DNA of 64,000 nucleotides. It comes from Ligustrum vulgare. Lineage: Eukaryota > Streptophyta > Magnoliopsida > Lamiales > Oleaceae. The notes beneath the pieces are model-generated. The model did no database searches and was not told where the DNA came from. It was given only the letters and a program-made list of their open reading frames with translations. Where the stretch lies: positions 25,485,608 to 25,549,607 of the forward strand of contig OY743174.1 in assembly GCA_963555705.1 (NCBI GenBank), in the 5' to 3' direction. Each line of letters begins with the position of its first letter. Within the stretch, counting starts at the first letter, position 1. Of the stretch, positions 45,000-57,261 are shown one piece after another. A program made the position numbers and the translations under genes.

Positions 45000-46084
45000 G
45001 AGTCCAACTCATGTTTTCGGGTGGATGTAATTGATCATCTAGTGGTAAACTCTTTCAATCGTGGGATTTCTAAGGATCCATTGGAGTCTTGCATTACCCA
45101 CTCTTTGACTATTGAGGATGATGATCATGAAGTTGAACAAATGGCTCATTACTTGGAGGCATCACCATAATATCAACACAAGAGGGCCCCCTACTTTGAG
45201 GAATTGAAAAAGAGTTCTTCACCGCCCCTACCATCTCTCGAGAAGGCACCTACCCTCAAGCAAAAGCCTCTTCCTTCTCATTTGAGGTATGCTTACTTGG
45301 GAGAATCTTCTACCCTTCCGGTCATTATTTCGAATTTATTGAATGAAGTGGAGGAAGATAAATTGCTTCGGGTATTGAGGGAGCACAAGGAGGCTATTGG
45401 ATGGACCATCTTGGATATTCGAGGTATTTGCCCTTCGTTATGCATGCATAAAATTCTTATGGAGGATCATTTCAAACCTTCGGTGGAGCATCAACGATGG
45501 TTAAATCCTAACATGAAGGAAGTGGTAAGAGCCGAAGTGGTGAAGTGGCTATGCGGGTATTATCTATCCAATCTCGGATAGTGCATGGGTGAGCCCGGTG
45601 CAAGTAGTTCCAAAGAAAGGAGGTGTTACCGTGGTGGAGAATGAAAATAATGAGCTTATTCCAACAAGGCCAGTGACGGGGTGGAGAGTTTGCATTGACT
45701 ATTGCAAGCTCAACAATGCTACTAGGACGGATCATTTTCCCCTTCCATTCATCGATCAAATGCTTGAGCGATTGGCGGGCCACTCTCATTATTGCTTCCT
45801 AGATGGGTATTCGGGCTATAATCAAATTCCTATAGCCCCGGAGGATCAAGAGAAGACAACATTCACATGCCCATATGGAACTTTTGCATATAGGAGGATG
45901 CCCTTCGGTCTTTGCAATGCTCCCGCCACTTTCCAACGGTGCATGATGGCTATTTTCTCCGACATGGTGGAGAAATTTATTGAGATATTTATGGATGACT
46001 TCTCAGTTTTTGGTACTTCATTTGATGATTGTTTGAATAATTTGAGAATGGTGCTAAAAAATATGTGAGGATACCAATTTAGTT
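45000..46084 (+). pseudogene. G1 reverse transcriptase
   Basis: N-terminal GWTILDIRGICPSLCMHKI and HQRWLNPNMKEVVRAEVVKW precede a frameshift near 45550. RT then runs SPVQVVPKKGGVTVV, WRVCIDYCKLNNATRTDHFP, PYGTFAYRRMPFGLCNAPAT and the active site IFMDDFSVFG (about 45985-46014), an Athila-type FMDD. An extra A in an A-run near 46060 breaks the frame before NWEKCHFMV. Confidence 0.9.
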
Positions 46085-46975
46085 TTGAATTGGGAAAAAT
46101 GTCATTTCATGGTTCAAGAAGGGATAGTTCTTGGACACCGGATTTCAAGCAAGGGGATTGAGGTTGATAAAGCAAAAATTCAAGTTATTGAAAAACTACC
46201 TCCCCCAACCTCAGTGAAGGGAAGTTTCTTGGGGCGTGCGGGATTTTATAGGCGGTTCATCAAGGATTTCTCAAAAATCACGAAGCCTATTTGTTCACTA
46301 CTTGAGAAGAGTGCCACATTTTATTTCTCTAAAGAATGTCTCCAAGCTTTTAATACTCTTAAAGAGAAACTTATTACGACACCTATTATTATGGACCCGG
46401 ATTGGAGTTTGCCTTTTGAGCTTATCTGTGATGCGAGTGACTATGCCGTGGGGGCGGTGTTGGGGCAAAGGAAGGACAAAATCTTACATGTCATCTACTA
46501 CACTAGTAGAACCTTGATCGATGCTCAATTGAATTATGCTACTACCGAGAAGGAAATGCTAGCGGTGGTCTTTGCCTTTGATAAGTTTCGGTCATATCTT
46601 ATTGGCTCCAAGGTGATTGTGTATACCGATCACTCGGCCCTCAAATATTTGTTGGCGAAGAAAGGTGGTAAGCTGCCGTTAATTAGATGGGTTCTTCTTC
46701 TCCAAGAGTTTGATTTGGAGATTCGTGACAAGAAGGGAACCGAGAATCTTGTAGCCGATCACTTGTCAAGACTTGAGCAATCCGAGGAAATTATTGATGA
46801 AGAGATAGGTGAGGTATTCCCGGATGAGAAACTTTTCCAAATCATGGATCTTCTACAAGCTTCTAGTGTGCCATGGTATGCGGACCATGTGAATTTTCTT
46901 GCAAGTGGCATCACTCTCCCGAACCACTCGTATCAACAAAGGAAGAAGTTCTTTGCAGATATTTTTATTTTTGGG
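46085..46975 (+). pseudogene. G1 RT thumb and RNase H
   Basis: The frame reads [20 protein letters not shown] and [20 protein letters not shown]. RNase H follows with [53 protein letters not shown] and a C-terminal [10 protein letters not shown]. The catalytic D, E and D are in CDAS, TTEKE and YTDH. A frameshift near 46955 separates it from the integrase. Confidence 0.9.
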
Positions 46976-48144
46976 ATGACCCGTTGTTATTCAAAAGGGG
47001 TCCGGATCAAATCATGAGAAGGTGTGTGCCCGAGGAGGAGATAGAGAAGATTCTTGAGCAATGTCACTCATCACCTTATGGAGGTCATTTTGGTGCAGTG
47101 AAAACCGCATCAAAGGTTCTTCAGTCGGGATTTTATTGGCCCACTTTATTCAAGGATGCTCACAAACTTGTATCCAAATGTGACTGATGCCAACGCCTAG
47201 GTAATATCTCTAACCGAAATGAAATGCCTTAAATTCTATTTTAGAAGTGGAGATATTCGATGTTTGGGGTATTGATTTTATGGGACCTTTTCCATTGTCC
47301 TTTTCTAATCAATACATTTTAGTTGCGGTGGACTATGTGTCAAAGGGGGTAGAAGCGTTAGCACTCCCCACAAATGATGCTCGAGTGGTGGTGAACTTTT
47401 TAAAGAAAAATATTTTTACTCGTTATGGCACCCCTCGAGCTATCATTAGTGATGGAGGAAAACACTTTTGTAACCGCCTCTTCGACTCACTTTTGACCAA
47501 GTATGGAGTCAAACATTTTATATCCACTCATCATCCACAAATAAGTGGGCAGGTGGAAATTTCAAATAGAGAGTTGAAAAAGATCCTTGAAGTGATGGTG
47601 AATGCCTCGAGGAAAGATTGGTCCAAGAAATTGGATGATGCATTATGGGCATACCGCACCGCTTTCAAAACTCCCATTGGTATGTCTCCATTTCGCCTTC
47701 TATTTGGTAAAGCATGTCATCTCCCGGTTGAGCTTGAGCACCGAGCCTATTGGGCAACTAAAGCCTTGAATTTTGATATGAAATTGGTCGGTGAGAAAAG
47801 ACTACTCCAACTCAATGAACTTGACGAGTTGCGACTTGAGTCATATGAAAATGCTTGGATTTACAAATAGAAGACAAAGAGGTGGCATGACAAAAACATT
47901 GCGGGACTTCCAAGTTGGGCAACAAGTACTTCTTTACAACTCAAGACTTCGATTGTTCCCCGGTAAACTCCATTCTAGATGGTCGGGACCTTTCACTATT
48001 GTTCAAATCTTCCCACATGGAGCGGTCGAACTTTATCATGGAAGCAAAGGGAACTTCAAAGTCAATGGGCAACTCTTGAAGCCATACTTGGGGGGTGATT
48101 ATGAAAAGGAGAAGTCATCCATACCTTTTGCAAATTTGGAGTAA
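46976..48144 (+). pseudogene. G1 integrase
   Basis: The HHCC zinc finger reads ILEQCHSSPYGGHFG then KCD-stop-CQRLG, where a TGA at 47185 lies between the two Cys. The core has D in [12 protein letters not shown] in IISDGGKHF and E in [14 protein letters not shown] (about 47247-47590). The C-terminal region RLRLFPGKLHSRWSGPF and NGQLLKPYLGGDY (GPY/F-like) lies in another frame after a stop at 47868-47870 and ends at 48144. Confidence 0.9.
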
Positions 48145-49745
48145 TCGTATCCAAAAATCGAGCTTACGACTTTAACCAAGCTCTTTTTGGGAGGCAACCC
48201 AAATTTCTACTCTTTTAATTACTTGTTAATATTTACTTGTTACATTTTTATTATGTTTAACTTGGTTAATCACCAACTTTTGTAGGTTCAAGATTTTTGA
48301 AATCCTAAGCAACCTTGTCCTCAACAAGTTTGGGGGAGATTTGTGTATCAAGAGAATCAAAGCTTATGTCAATTTGGAACATCATTCATGCATCAATCAG
48401 GGGAAGTTCCATCACCCATTCCTTACTTTTTATTATGCTATTATCAACATTGAGGACAATGTTTGATTTAAGTTTTGGGGTGTTGGGATCCTGTTGCTAT
48501 GTGAACATTTTAGATTGCCTTGCCGGCCCTTGGTGTTTTGATGTTTGAAATTGTTTATTTTGTTGGGAATATTGACATGCTAGATAGCCTTTCCGGCTTA
48601 TAAGATTTTGATGTTTGAAATTGTTGTTAATTTATGAGTTATGACCAAATTTTCTACTTGTGCTACTTTCTTTAAATGCTTATCCATGTAAGATCCTATG
48701 TACATAGAGCACAATAGCCATGTTTAATTGTCGGTGAGTTTGGGAATTGTTGAAGGGGAAGAGGTTATAGGAGTAGATGAACTAGGTTGTGAGCTTGTAT
48801 ATTAATTTATATCAACCTATCCAATGCTCCTAATGCTCTAGATCTCTTGACCCTAATGTAAGACAAGTTTGGGGGTGGTCGACCCGTCAAAGGAAATGGT
48901 CTAGACGTGTGGTGATTCCATGCACGTGGAAGTAAATTTTTTGTGTGGAGTGTCTTTCGCCAAGTATAAGCTAAGTAATGACCATATGCTAGAGTTCTAA
49001 GCCCATTTAAATTTTTCCATTGCATTGTCCTATCTCGAAGCCTTTTTGACTCGAGTAATTAAGCTCGTAGGAGTATCTTGAAACTTGGTGCCTTAAGTTT
49101 GAAACTTGGAAGTCACCGGCCGAAAGCTCGCTACATGGGTCAATTAGAAAGCTTAATGAGTAGGGCACTCACACACACACACTTGAAAAAAAAAAGCACA
49201 TTATCATCGCATTCGCTTAATAAGTCTACCCCACTTCGTAGCCTTTTTTACTCGAGTTAATAAGTCCGTAGGGGTATTTTGAAACCTGGTACCCTTTGAT
49301 CTAAAATATCGGAGAGCTTCCGACCTAAAGCTCGCTACATGGGTCAATTAGAAAGCTTAAGGGAATGGAGAAGTCACGAGCAAACATCATGTTAGTTGTT
49401 AGAAATCATGCATTTGTACTTGCATAAGGGCTTAGATGAATAGTGGGTTTGAATTGCTTGGTATAAACTTGAATGTCGAAGCACTCATTAGTGCAGAGTC
49501 ACTGCATTTCTAGGTTTTCGAGATTGTCGGTAAAACACACCCATACTAGAGTGAAAAAAGAAAGAGTGACTTTAGAGTACCCTCTAGAATTGCATCCCGG
49601 GAGTGGAAAGAAAATTATTCATTGGGGGATGAATGTCATGGGTGGGAAAGGAAAGAATGGACCACTAATGGTGAGTAAATTTTGACTTGAAACTTCTTTA
49701 CTCATCAACATTCTTGAATCTTATTGACGATTGAAAGTGGCTATG
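48145..49745 (+). other. G1 3' non-coding region, first part
   Basis: It starts with the Athila-type CTTTTTGGGAGGCAACCCAA (about 48182) and ATTGAGGACAATGTTTGATT (48449). No env-like frame survives. Two direct repeats of about 130 bp at 49031-49158 and 49229-49358 share CTCGCTACATGGGTCAATTA. It is interrupted by E3; a short second part (52655-52863) ends at the polypurine tract. Confidence 0.75.
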
Positions 49746-51425
49746 TGTAGCGACCCAGAATTTTTACGCAATAAATAATTATTTTAATATTTAGAAAATT
49801 GTGTCGCTACTATTTCACCCATTGTTTTGAAGTTAACGCCGCGACGGATTCGTCTAGCCAAGTCAAGAAATATCGAATTTGTTCGATTTTAAATTAAAAT
49901 CCGAATTTCTAAAATTATGTTATTTTAATTATTTATTCAAAGTATTATTTTCAAAATCATTTTTCAGTCCAAAATATATCAGTTTAAATATATTTTCAAA
50001 TCAAAGTTAGTCAAATTTTTAGTTAATTATACCTAAACTAATTCTTACTAAACTAATTCCCACGTTGTTCTTTCTCTTCCACTCATTCATCATCATTATG
50101 TCTTGAGACATAATGATTCACTACCATTTGCATTCCAACTCATTTATGAATCAACCATCCACTACCAAACTCCACCAGCATCACATTCTGATCATTATCA
50201 TCACCATTTCCATCTACCCATCTTCATTTCAATACACATGGCACAACTCACACTTCCATGTATTTAGATTCCACAACACAATATATATAAACATCATCAT
50301 CTCAGCACCTGCAAACCAATATGCAGTCCCCTCCCTCAGCCAGGCAATCAAGCATCATCTGCACCACCACCTCATCAATCAACTACGCTGCAAACACCCA
50401 AACCACCCCATTGAAATTCACTGCCAAGCTGCCATCAAGCCAAACCAATCTGTATGATCACCTTCACCAACTGACTGCCAAACTAAATTTCTCTGCACAT
50501 CACCCCTGAATCAGCCAATTCAACAGTATGATTTCCAACTGCAACACCATAGCCAATCACCAATGATCCACCCTGCACCCAAATCCGGAAACTCGCACAC
50601 CATAATCCTCGATCCCAACTCGATATAAACCCAAAACCAAGAAATAAACCAAGCCCAAGACTTACCTTCGAACGCCATTTCTCCGATCGGAGTATCATCG
50701 CGAACCCAGTTTCGCTTTTGACCACGGTTTTGCACCCAACCTCGCATATGAACCCCAAATCAGAACTCCCACACTTTGCCCGTCCTTCGCCTCACCTAGC
50801 GCCGGCGAATCGCCGGTTAGAAACCGGATTTTCCTCTCTGTCGCCTCCGTCTCTCACCGTCCCTCTCTCTCTCTCTCTCGTGTCTCTGAATTCATTTGAA
50901 GGAGAGAGAAAATGTTTGATTTTATATTATTTGATTATTTTCGGAATTTGCAACTTGGTCCCTAAGTTTGAAAATGTTTTATTTCAGTCTTTTCAACTTT
51001 TAAAGTTATCAATTTCAGCCCTTAAGTTTTAAATGAGTTTTAATCAGCCCTTTCATTTTCAAAATCTATTATTTCAGTCCCTGCTGATTTTATTAATTTG
51101 ATTTTAAGCCCAAGTTTTAAAAGTATTCATTTTAGTCCCTCAACTATCAAAAGTATTCATTTTAATCCCTCCACTTTCAAAAGTATTCATTTTAGTCCCT
51201 CAACTTTCAAAACATCAATTTTAGTCCTCAAATTATAATTTATCATTTTGAACTATATATTCGATAGACTAAAGTGACTTATTGGCTAAGACGAAGCGTA
51301 CGGAGAATTTAAAGAAATTGAAGTCATTCCCGCTCAACTTTGCACTCGTCGGATTTAAGGTAGACTCGCCCCTATTAATTGATTTAAATTATGATTGTAT
51401 GTGAATGTCACATAACTTGTGAAAT

Positions 51426-51763
51426 TATGTTTTTACGAAAAGTAAGTATGTTTTTATGACAAGTAAGTATGTCTTATGTTTTTACGAAAAGTAAGTATGT
51501 TTTTATGACAAGTAAGTATGTCTTATGTTTTTACGAAAAGTAAGTATGTTTTATGACAAGTAAGTATGTCTTATGTTTTTATGAAAAGTAAGTATGTTTT
51601 TTATGACAAGTAAGTATGTCTTATGTTTTTATGAAAAGTAAGTATGTTTTTATGACAAGTAAGTATGTCTTATGTTTTTACGAAAAGTAAGTATGTTTTT
51701 ATGACAAGTAAGTATGTCTTATGTTTTTACGAAAAGTAAGTATACCCTATGTTTTTACGAAAA
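51426..51763. repeat. E3 minisatellite, unit about 49 bp
   Basis: About seven units alternate TTTTTACGAAAAGTAAGTATG and TTTTTATGACAAGTAAGTATG half-units. Each half-unit holds AAGTAAGTAT, a match to a plant 5' splice site on the plus strand. Confidence 0.88.
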
Positions 51764-51773
51764 TGTTTGGATC

Positions 51774-52110
51774 ATTGCTATGAAATCAATCTCACAAGAT
51801 TGCTATGAAATTAATCTCACAAGATTGCTATGAAATCAATCTCACAAGATTTCTATGGGTCACATATGATATGTTTATGATTATGCTAAGAGGACCGGAG
51901 TTTAGTAGCGCTACACATAAGAATTCTTGCCATCTAAGTTCGGTAAAATTCTTGTGTCTCCATATGTTTATGAGGATTTCGATCCTATCCTATGTTATGA
52001 TGGAAATGATCCCTATGAATTTCAGAAATTATGTTTTGGTATACTTACTGATATTTTATGATATGTTTATGAGGATTTGGATCATATCCTATGTTATGAT
52101 GAAAATGATC
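51774..52110. repeat. E3 further short tandem repeats
   Basis: Three 25-bp units TTGCTATGAAATCAATCTCA plus CAAGA (51776-51850). They are followed by two copies of an ATATGTTTATGAGGATTT-containing segment (51963 and 52060) separated by about 97 bp. Confidence 0.8.
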
Positions 52111-52863
52111 CCTATGTTTTCAAAGAGCTGTTTTCAAAGAGCCTATGATTTTCAAAATATGTCCTGTGCTGTAATGTACAATATGATATCTGCCAAGAGT
52201 CGTTTTCAAAGAGCCGGCATTTATGTGTTCAATTATCTTGTAGATTAATTAATTGGCGATGAGTCTACTGAGTATTTCATTTATGAAATGCTCACTACAC
52301 TTTTAACAGTTTTGCAGATTTCGGAGACGGTGGCAAGTGATGGATGATGGTGGCAATAATCGATAAATGGTTGAAAGTTAAACTTTAAGATTTCCGTATT
52401 TTCCAAGTATCGAATAATTATGAGAACTTCATTTATTTGAGAAATTATGATATTGTAAATTTCTTTACAATATTAATGGTTCGGTTTACTATTTCAAATT
52501 GTTTCATAAATGTTATTAAATTTTATCGACCATTACAGTTTATTAAGGTTGCCATAAATGAATTTCAGTTATTCTTCCGCAAAAATATTATTCGAAAAAA
52601 ATTAGATTAGATAATGACGTGGTGAACCGAGTATACGGAACTCGGGGCGTCACACTATGCACACATGCACCGATCGAACATCGGATAAGCCAAACTCATT
52701 TTTGTAGTATTATTTGGGAACATAATTATGAATTAATTATGCAATTTCACACTCATGGAAGATTACAAGTTATCTAGCATTGTTGATCATTATGTCATTA
52801 TTTTTGCAGATGCATTTGAATATTCTTGCTCGGGAAGAGCAAGAGTTTAAGTTTGGGGGTATT

Positions 52864-54480
52864 TCTTGAGTGCATATTATATCCATATTTCATATATTTT
52901 TGGTAGTACTTTTTGAGTAATTTGGAAAAATACCTACTTAATTGTGCATATTTTGTGGTTAAATAGGTTTAACAATCAACTTCATGGAGAAAGCACAAGA
53001 AAGGAGCTAAATGGATGAATAATTGAAGAAATTGAGGAGAAAAGAATCAAATCCTTCAAAGAGTCAAAGTTTAGGGACCAAATTGTCACTTTCGGAAAGT
53101 TGTGGATCGCATGTGCAATTGATCAAGGGATTAAATTGCAAGTTTCCAAAGTTGACGGACTCAATTGCACTTTTGGAAGGGTTCAATTGAAAGAAATCAA
53201 AAACTTTGGGAACCAAGTTGATCTACATTGAAAGTTGGAGGACCCAATTTCAAATCATTGAAGGATGAAGCTGCCAGGTGAACCACGCGATCGCGTGTAT
53301 CAACTAGGTCGTATTCGCGAAGTCAAGCCAAAAATCAACCAGAGAGTTTTCAGCCCAACCACGCGATCGCGTGGTCATAATCTTGAAAAATATTTTGAGC
53401 CAACCCGGTGCAACCCGGTTCGGCCCAAGTGCTGTTATATGCGGATATTCGCGATTTTGGGGGTTTTTGAGTGATTTTGGCTAGTTTTGAATCATTCTTC
53501 TTCCTTTTTGAAGTCAAGAAACCCTAGCCCTCTATTTCTCTTTCATTTCATCTTATAATTTCTCTTGTAAGTTGTATATTTTTGTTGATGAATATTGATT
53601 TGGGGAGAAATACCAACATTATTGTGGAAGAATAGTGATATTTTGAAGCAAGAATCATTGGTGAAGGGAAGTGTTTTTGCTCAATCTTCATATTTCTCTA
53701 TTTATTTTACTTCATAGTTGGAATGATGTATTTAATTCTTGAATTTTATTGTTATTTTACTATGGGCTAAACTATTTTGTGTTGGGATTATTGATGAAAC
53801 TTGGCCTAGCTTAGTTGATTTTAATGCTTGTATTAAGAATTTAGGCTATTTATTATCTTGTGCATTTATTGTTGTATTTATTGACTTGCATTTATTGTGG
53901 CCACATTTATGCTCGGATTTCATGGGATGTGCAATTATTGAGAAATTGTTGTGTATTCTAGATCAATACAATATTTGCTCTAGGTTCTTGTTTAGGATAG
54001 AGATATACCTAAAACCCTAGATGACACATTGAGCTATTTTCACAAAGGTTTAATGCAATTGGTGTGTTTTTAATCGACATAGAGATATAGTAGGTTAATT
54101 CCACTAATTAGGGTTGATTTAACTCGAGAGAGGTAATTGGCTAAGTTTGGAAAATCGGGTCTAACATGATTTATAAATTGCATTTCTATTTGCTTGTTGA
54201 GAATTCAATTAGGTAATGGTCAAGTGGAATCAAGAATCTCAACACTCCTTTATCATCTATTTATCATCATTTTCTAGTTATTTACTTACAATTGCGATTT
54301 TAGCTCTAGTATTAACTCAATTCCAAAACCAAAACTTTATTGTGTGTGTTTCTTGTTAAAATTGATTAAACTAGGGTGTAATTGAAATAGACAATCCTTG
54401 TGGGATCGATAAATTGGACTCATTTAGTCCACTATCACTTGTATGTGATACGTGCACTTGCTGTGTGTTTTTAGCGAACA
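52864..54480 (+). repeat. G1 3' LTR with GCGATCGC palindromes
   Basis: This 1617-bp partner of 38673-40308 begins TCTTGAGTGC (TG mutated) and ends GCGAACA. It has two perfect palindromes: CACGCGATCGCGTG (53284-53297) and ACCACGCGATCGCGTGGT (53358-53375). The polypurine tract lies just to the left. Confidence 0.93.
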
Positions 54481-54485
54481 CTGGA

Positions 54486-55550
54486 CATAATGACCAGTTT
54501 TAAATATAACATTCATTATTTCAATTTTAAACTTTACAAACTCGTGTTCTCTCCCCAAATCACCCATTTTTTTTTATTTGTAATCTTTTGTGCATATCAT
54601 CAACACTAAAGTGCATTAGATACCTTGCTCTTATCACCTGAAAATTCAATCAAAATGTATGAATTATTCACCTCATTTAAAGATTAATTCAAAATTTTGA
54701 GATTTTCTATGAATTTGTGAAATTTAACTGTATGAGGATTGAAGTATGGGCTTAGGTTAGTCATTTTTGTATGTAGATTATGTTTGTTTAGGTGAAAATT
54801 TTTGGGTTAATCCATGTTCCAAACCTATGCATACTCTTTGATTTTCACAATGCTCCCTAAGTGTTCGATGAAATGCTACAATGAGATTTTTGTTCGTTTT
54901 AGAAATTATTCTGATCATATATCTTTATCGCACGTTTATCATTGAGTGTGTGTTATTAGTTCATGAGTTAGTTCACTACATCGCATAAAACACATGAAAA
55001 ATAAGTATGCACCATTGAAGCCCCACTATAGGGTCACTGCACCTAAAAAACATCTTCACATCACCTACTTCTCTATAGTGTTTCATGACCCTATTGAACT
55101 CAAAGTGGTCTGAATTTTTAATATGTTGTATACCATGTTATGAGCTTTAACATACAAGAGATGGCTTGGAAAAATTTTGTTTTTGGAGGTGATGTCAGGA
55201 CTTGAATATGTGTGCTCGACCATGTTTGAAAATTCATGATTTTTCTTTATCCTTACTTTGGGGGTGGTAGTTTTTAATTTCTTAGTTTCTTGATGGAGTT
55301 TGTGTCTTCTAAAGTTTTATCTTTTATTTGCAAGGAACACACCACTCAAAACACCTCGAACCAAGATAGGAAATGCAAGGAAAGGGTCAAGTTCATCCAA
55401 ATAGCATGAGAGAAAAGCTTCAAGGCAATGAATCACCTCCACTACACTGGGAAGTACTAATACCCTCTCCATCATGTCTTTTTTCATGTTCACATTTATT
55501 TGATAAACATTGAGGGCAATATTTCTTTCTAGTTTGGGGATGAAAAATCT
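54486..55550 (+). mobile_element. G2, right part: Athila-like 3' region
   Basis: Continuation of 37171-38672 after G1. It carries the Athila 3' motif ATTGAGGGCAATATTTCTTT then CTAGTTTGGGGATG (55509-55544). There is no coding and no identifiable LTR. The right border is uncertain because C3 begins nearby. Confidence 0.55.
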
Positions 55551-55569
55551 CATTCATCTCATTTGTTTA

Positions 55570-57212
55570 TGTTAACTTATTTTAAGTTATATTTATTGGC
55601 ATTTTCTATTTTTCTATATGTTTGTAATTTGATAAATTTATTTTATTACTAAATATTTTTATTTAGTAATTTATTATGTTTAATTAAATTACTTAAATAT
55701 TTCTTGGACGTAATATTGTCTTTACCTCCTATATATTGTGATAATATTTGTTGCTTATCTTCTATGATAATGACAAGAAATATTGTGATAATATTTTGGA
55801 GATAATGTTGGTTGCTTATCTGATATGATAAGTATTGTGATAATGGTAGAAGTCTATCACTTATCTTTTGTGATAAGAATTGTGATAATAGTTTACTTGG
55901 TTTGAAATTATATCTTTATCACTTATAATCATTTTCATTAGATTTTAAGTCTTGTTAAAATATTCTGATTGGCCGAGTATATTAGTATCATAATCTCGAA
56001 ATTTTGATATTGTTATCTTGTGATTTTGGTAAATCTCGTGATGATATATTGTGTGATTATTCTTGATTCTCAAGCTTATTCAAGATATGGTAAGTATCTT
56101 TTTGATATGGTCAAGAATATTTTTAATCTTATCTTTTGCATATGGTACGATTATAAGGTCAAAAATCTTGATTAGAGAGAATCTTGTGTTGGCCGAAAAT
56201 ATAGTGATAAATATCAAGATTTATCACTTGATTGATAAATGGTAAGATCTTTTATGATTTATCATTATCATTATTCATGGTAAGATTTATTTAAGGATAG
56301 TTCTCTCACCTTTTTACTAATTATCTCTACCATGTTTTGCAGGTAATAGAGATCTTGTGCAATAAGGAAATTTGGGAGTCAAGTAAACCTAATTGCACTA
56401 TAAAGAAAAGAAAAATGGGTCGTTTTTCTTAAGACGTGGAAAATACAAGAACTCGTGTAGAGCTTAACAAAATTCACGTCCACTTCATTAAGAAGTCCTC
56501 AAGCCTATTTTCGTGTGGTGCACAAATACCAACAGCTTCGGTCGTTTTTCTTAAGATGTAGAAAATACAAGAACTCGTGTAGAGATTAACAAAATTCACG
56601 TCCACTTCATTAAGAAGTCCTCAAGCCTATTTTCGTGTGGTGCACAAATACCAACAGCTTCAATTGTATTGTACTCCGGAAGGAGAATTCAATCAATTAG
56701 AGAAGGAAAGAATCTCAGCGTGAAGATCAAACGGGAGGTTTGGATCAAGATCGAACGAGAGTTCGTGTTTCTGAAAAGTGTTGCAGAGTCAAAGATAACT
56801 ACTGAAGAGCGGTGAGACTCCAGCTCACATTACATGCCACAGAAGGATCAGGGAGTGATCTATTTCTTGGATGTTTGATAAAGTCTATGCGTAGATTTAT
56901 CATGTAGTTTAGATATATCTGTATAAACTCTTTCCTTATATAGTGATTGGTTTTTGTTCGCAGGATGCGAACCGTGGGTTTTCCCTGTTAGGGTTTTTCC
57001 CACGTTAAGCTCAAATTATTGTGTTCTTGTCTATTTACAATTCCGCACAATTTATTCTGATTGTTTACGTTTTACTATCCAGACGAATCTGCCCAAGCAA
57101 GATTCATCTGGTACTGTGCTAAACAAAATTTAACGATTTACTGTTAACCGGTTACTGTCCAGACACATCTGTGACAGTCCATTATTAAAATTTAGACAAC
57201 CTCAAATTTTCA
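55570..57212 (+). repeat. C3 5' LTR (left edge uncertain)
   Basis: The right edge (TTTTCA) is fixed by the primer-binding site two bases on. The left edge is inferred. Many TGTGATAATA-like short repeats lie at 55730-55890. A 122-bp tandem duplication lies at 56418-56661. A TATA-like TATATAGTG stretch is near 56938. Confidence 0.6.
56418..56661. repeat. 122-bp tandem duplication in C3 LTR
   Basis: Two nearly identical units start GGTCGTTTTTCTTAAG (56418 and 56540) and end CAACAGCTTC. They differ by only a few bases, so the duplication is recent relative to the element. Confidence 0.92.
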
Positions 57213-57214
57213 AT

Positions 57215-57232
57215 TGGTATCAGAGCGGGTTC
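57215..57232 (+). other. C3 primer-binding site
   Basis: TGGTATCAGAGCGGGTTC is the extended tRNA-iMet site common in SIRE-type copia elements. Confidence 0.88.
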
Positions 57233-57261
57233 ACTTCTAGAAAGTGAGATCCGTTGTCTAA

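Larger units (their letters stand above)
49746..52654 (-). mobile_element. E3: unclassified TIR element (family of E2)
   Basis: It reads on the minus strand relative to E2. Ends are TGTGACGCCCCGAG (from 52654) and TGTAGCGACCCAGAA (at 49746). The 5-bp TSD CTATG is perfect (49741-49745 and 52655-52659). It shares with E2, in order: end hairpin CCGAGT/ACTCGG (52627-52645), GCCACCGTCTCCGAAA plus the GAGYATTTCAT hairpin (52269-52294), the block at 51283-51370, GGGACT repeats (50950-51240), CT tract (50864-50880), GTAAGT donor (50660-50665), and the right-end hairpin GTAGCGAC/GTCGCTAC (49747-49810). It is longer because of tandem repeats at 51426-52110. No transposase is visible. Confidence 0.9.
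38673..54480 (+). mobile_element. G1: full-length Athila-like Ty3/gypsy element nested in G2
   Basis: LTRs at 38673-40308 and 52864-54480 are highly similar. A perfect TSD CTGGA flanks the element (38668-38672 and 54481-54485). The primer-binding site TGGCGCCGTTGC lies just inside the 5' LTR and a polypurine tract (AAGTTTGGGGGT) just before the 3' LTR. Gag, protease, RT, RNase H and integrase follow in gypsy order, with stops and frameshifts. A long non-coding 3' region (48145-52863) lacks a readable env. E2 sits in gag and E3 in the 3' region. Confidence 0.95.

Noticed and set aside
50113..50457. 114-codon plus-strand ORF inside E3
   Set aside because: His/Pro/Ile-rich frame with no counterpart in E2; shadow of the intron-like part of the element.
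48145..52863. Env-like gene in the G1 3' region
   Set aside because: Some Athila elements have one, but no frame here is long or shows a membrane-protein pattern.
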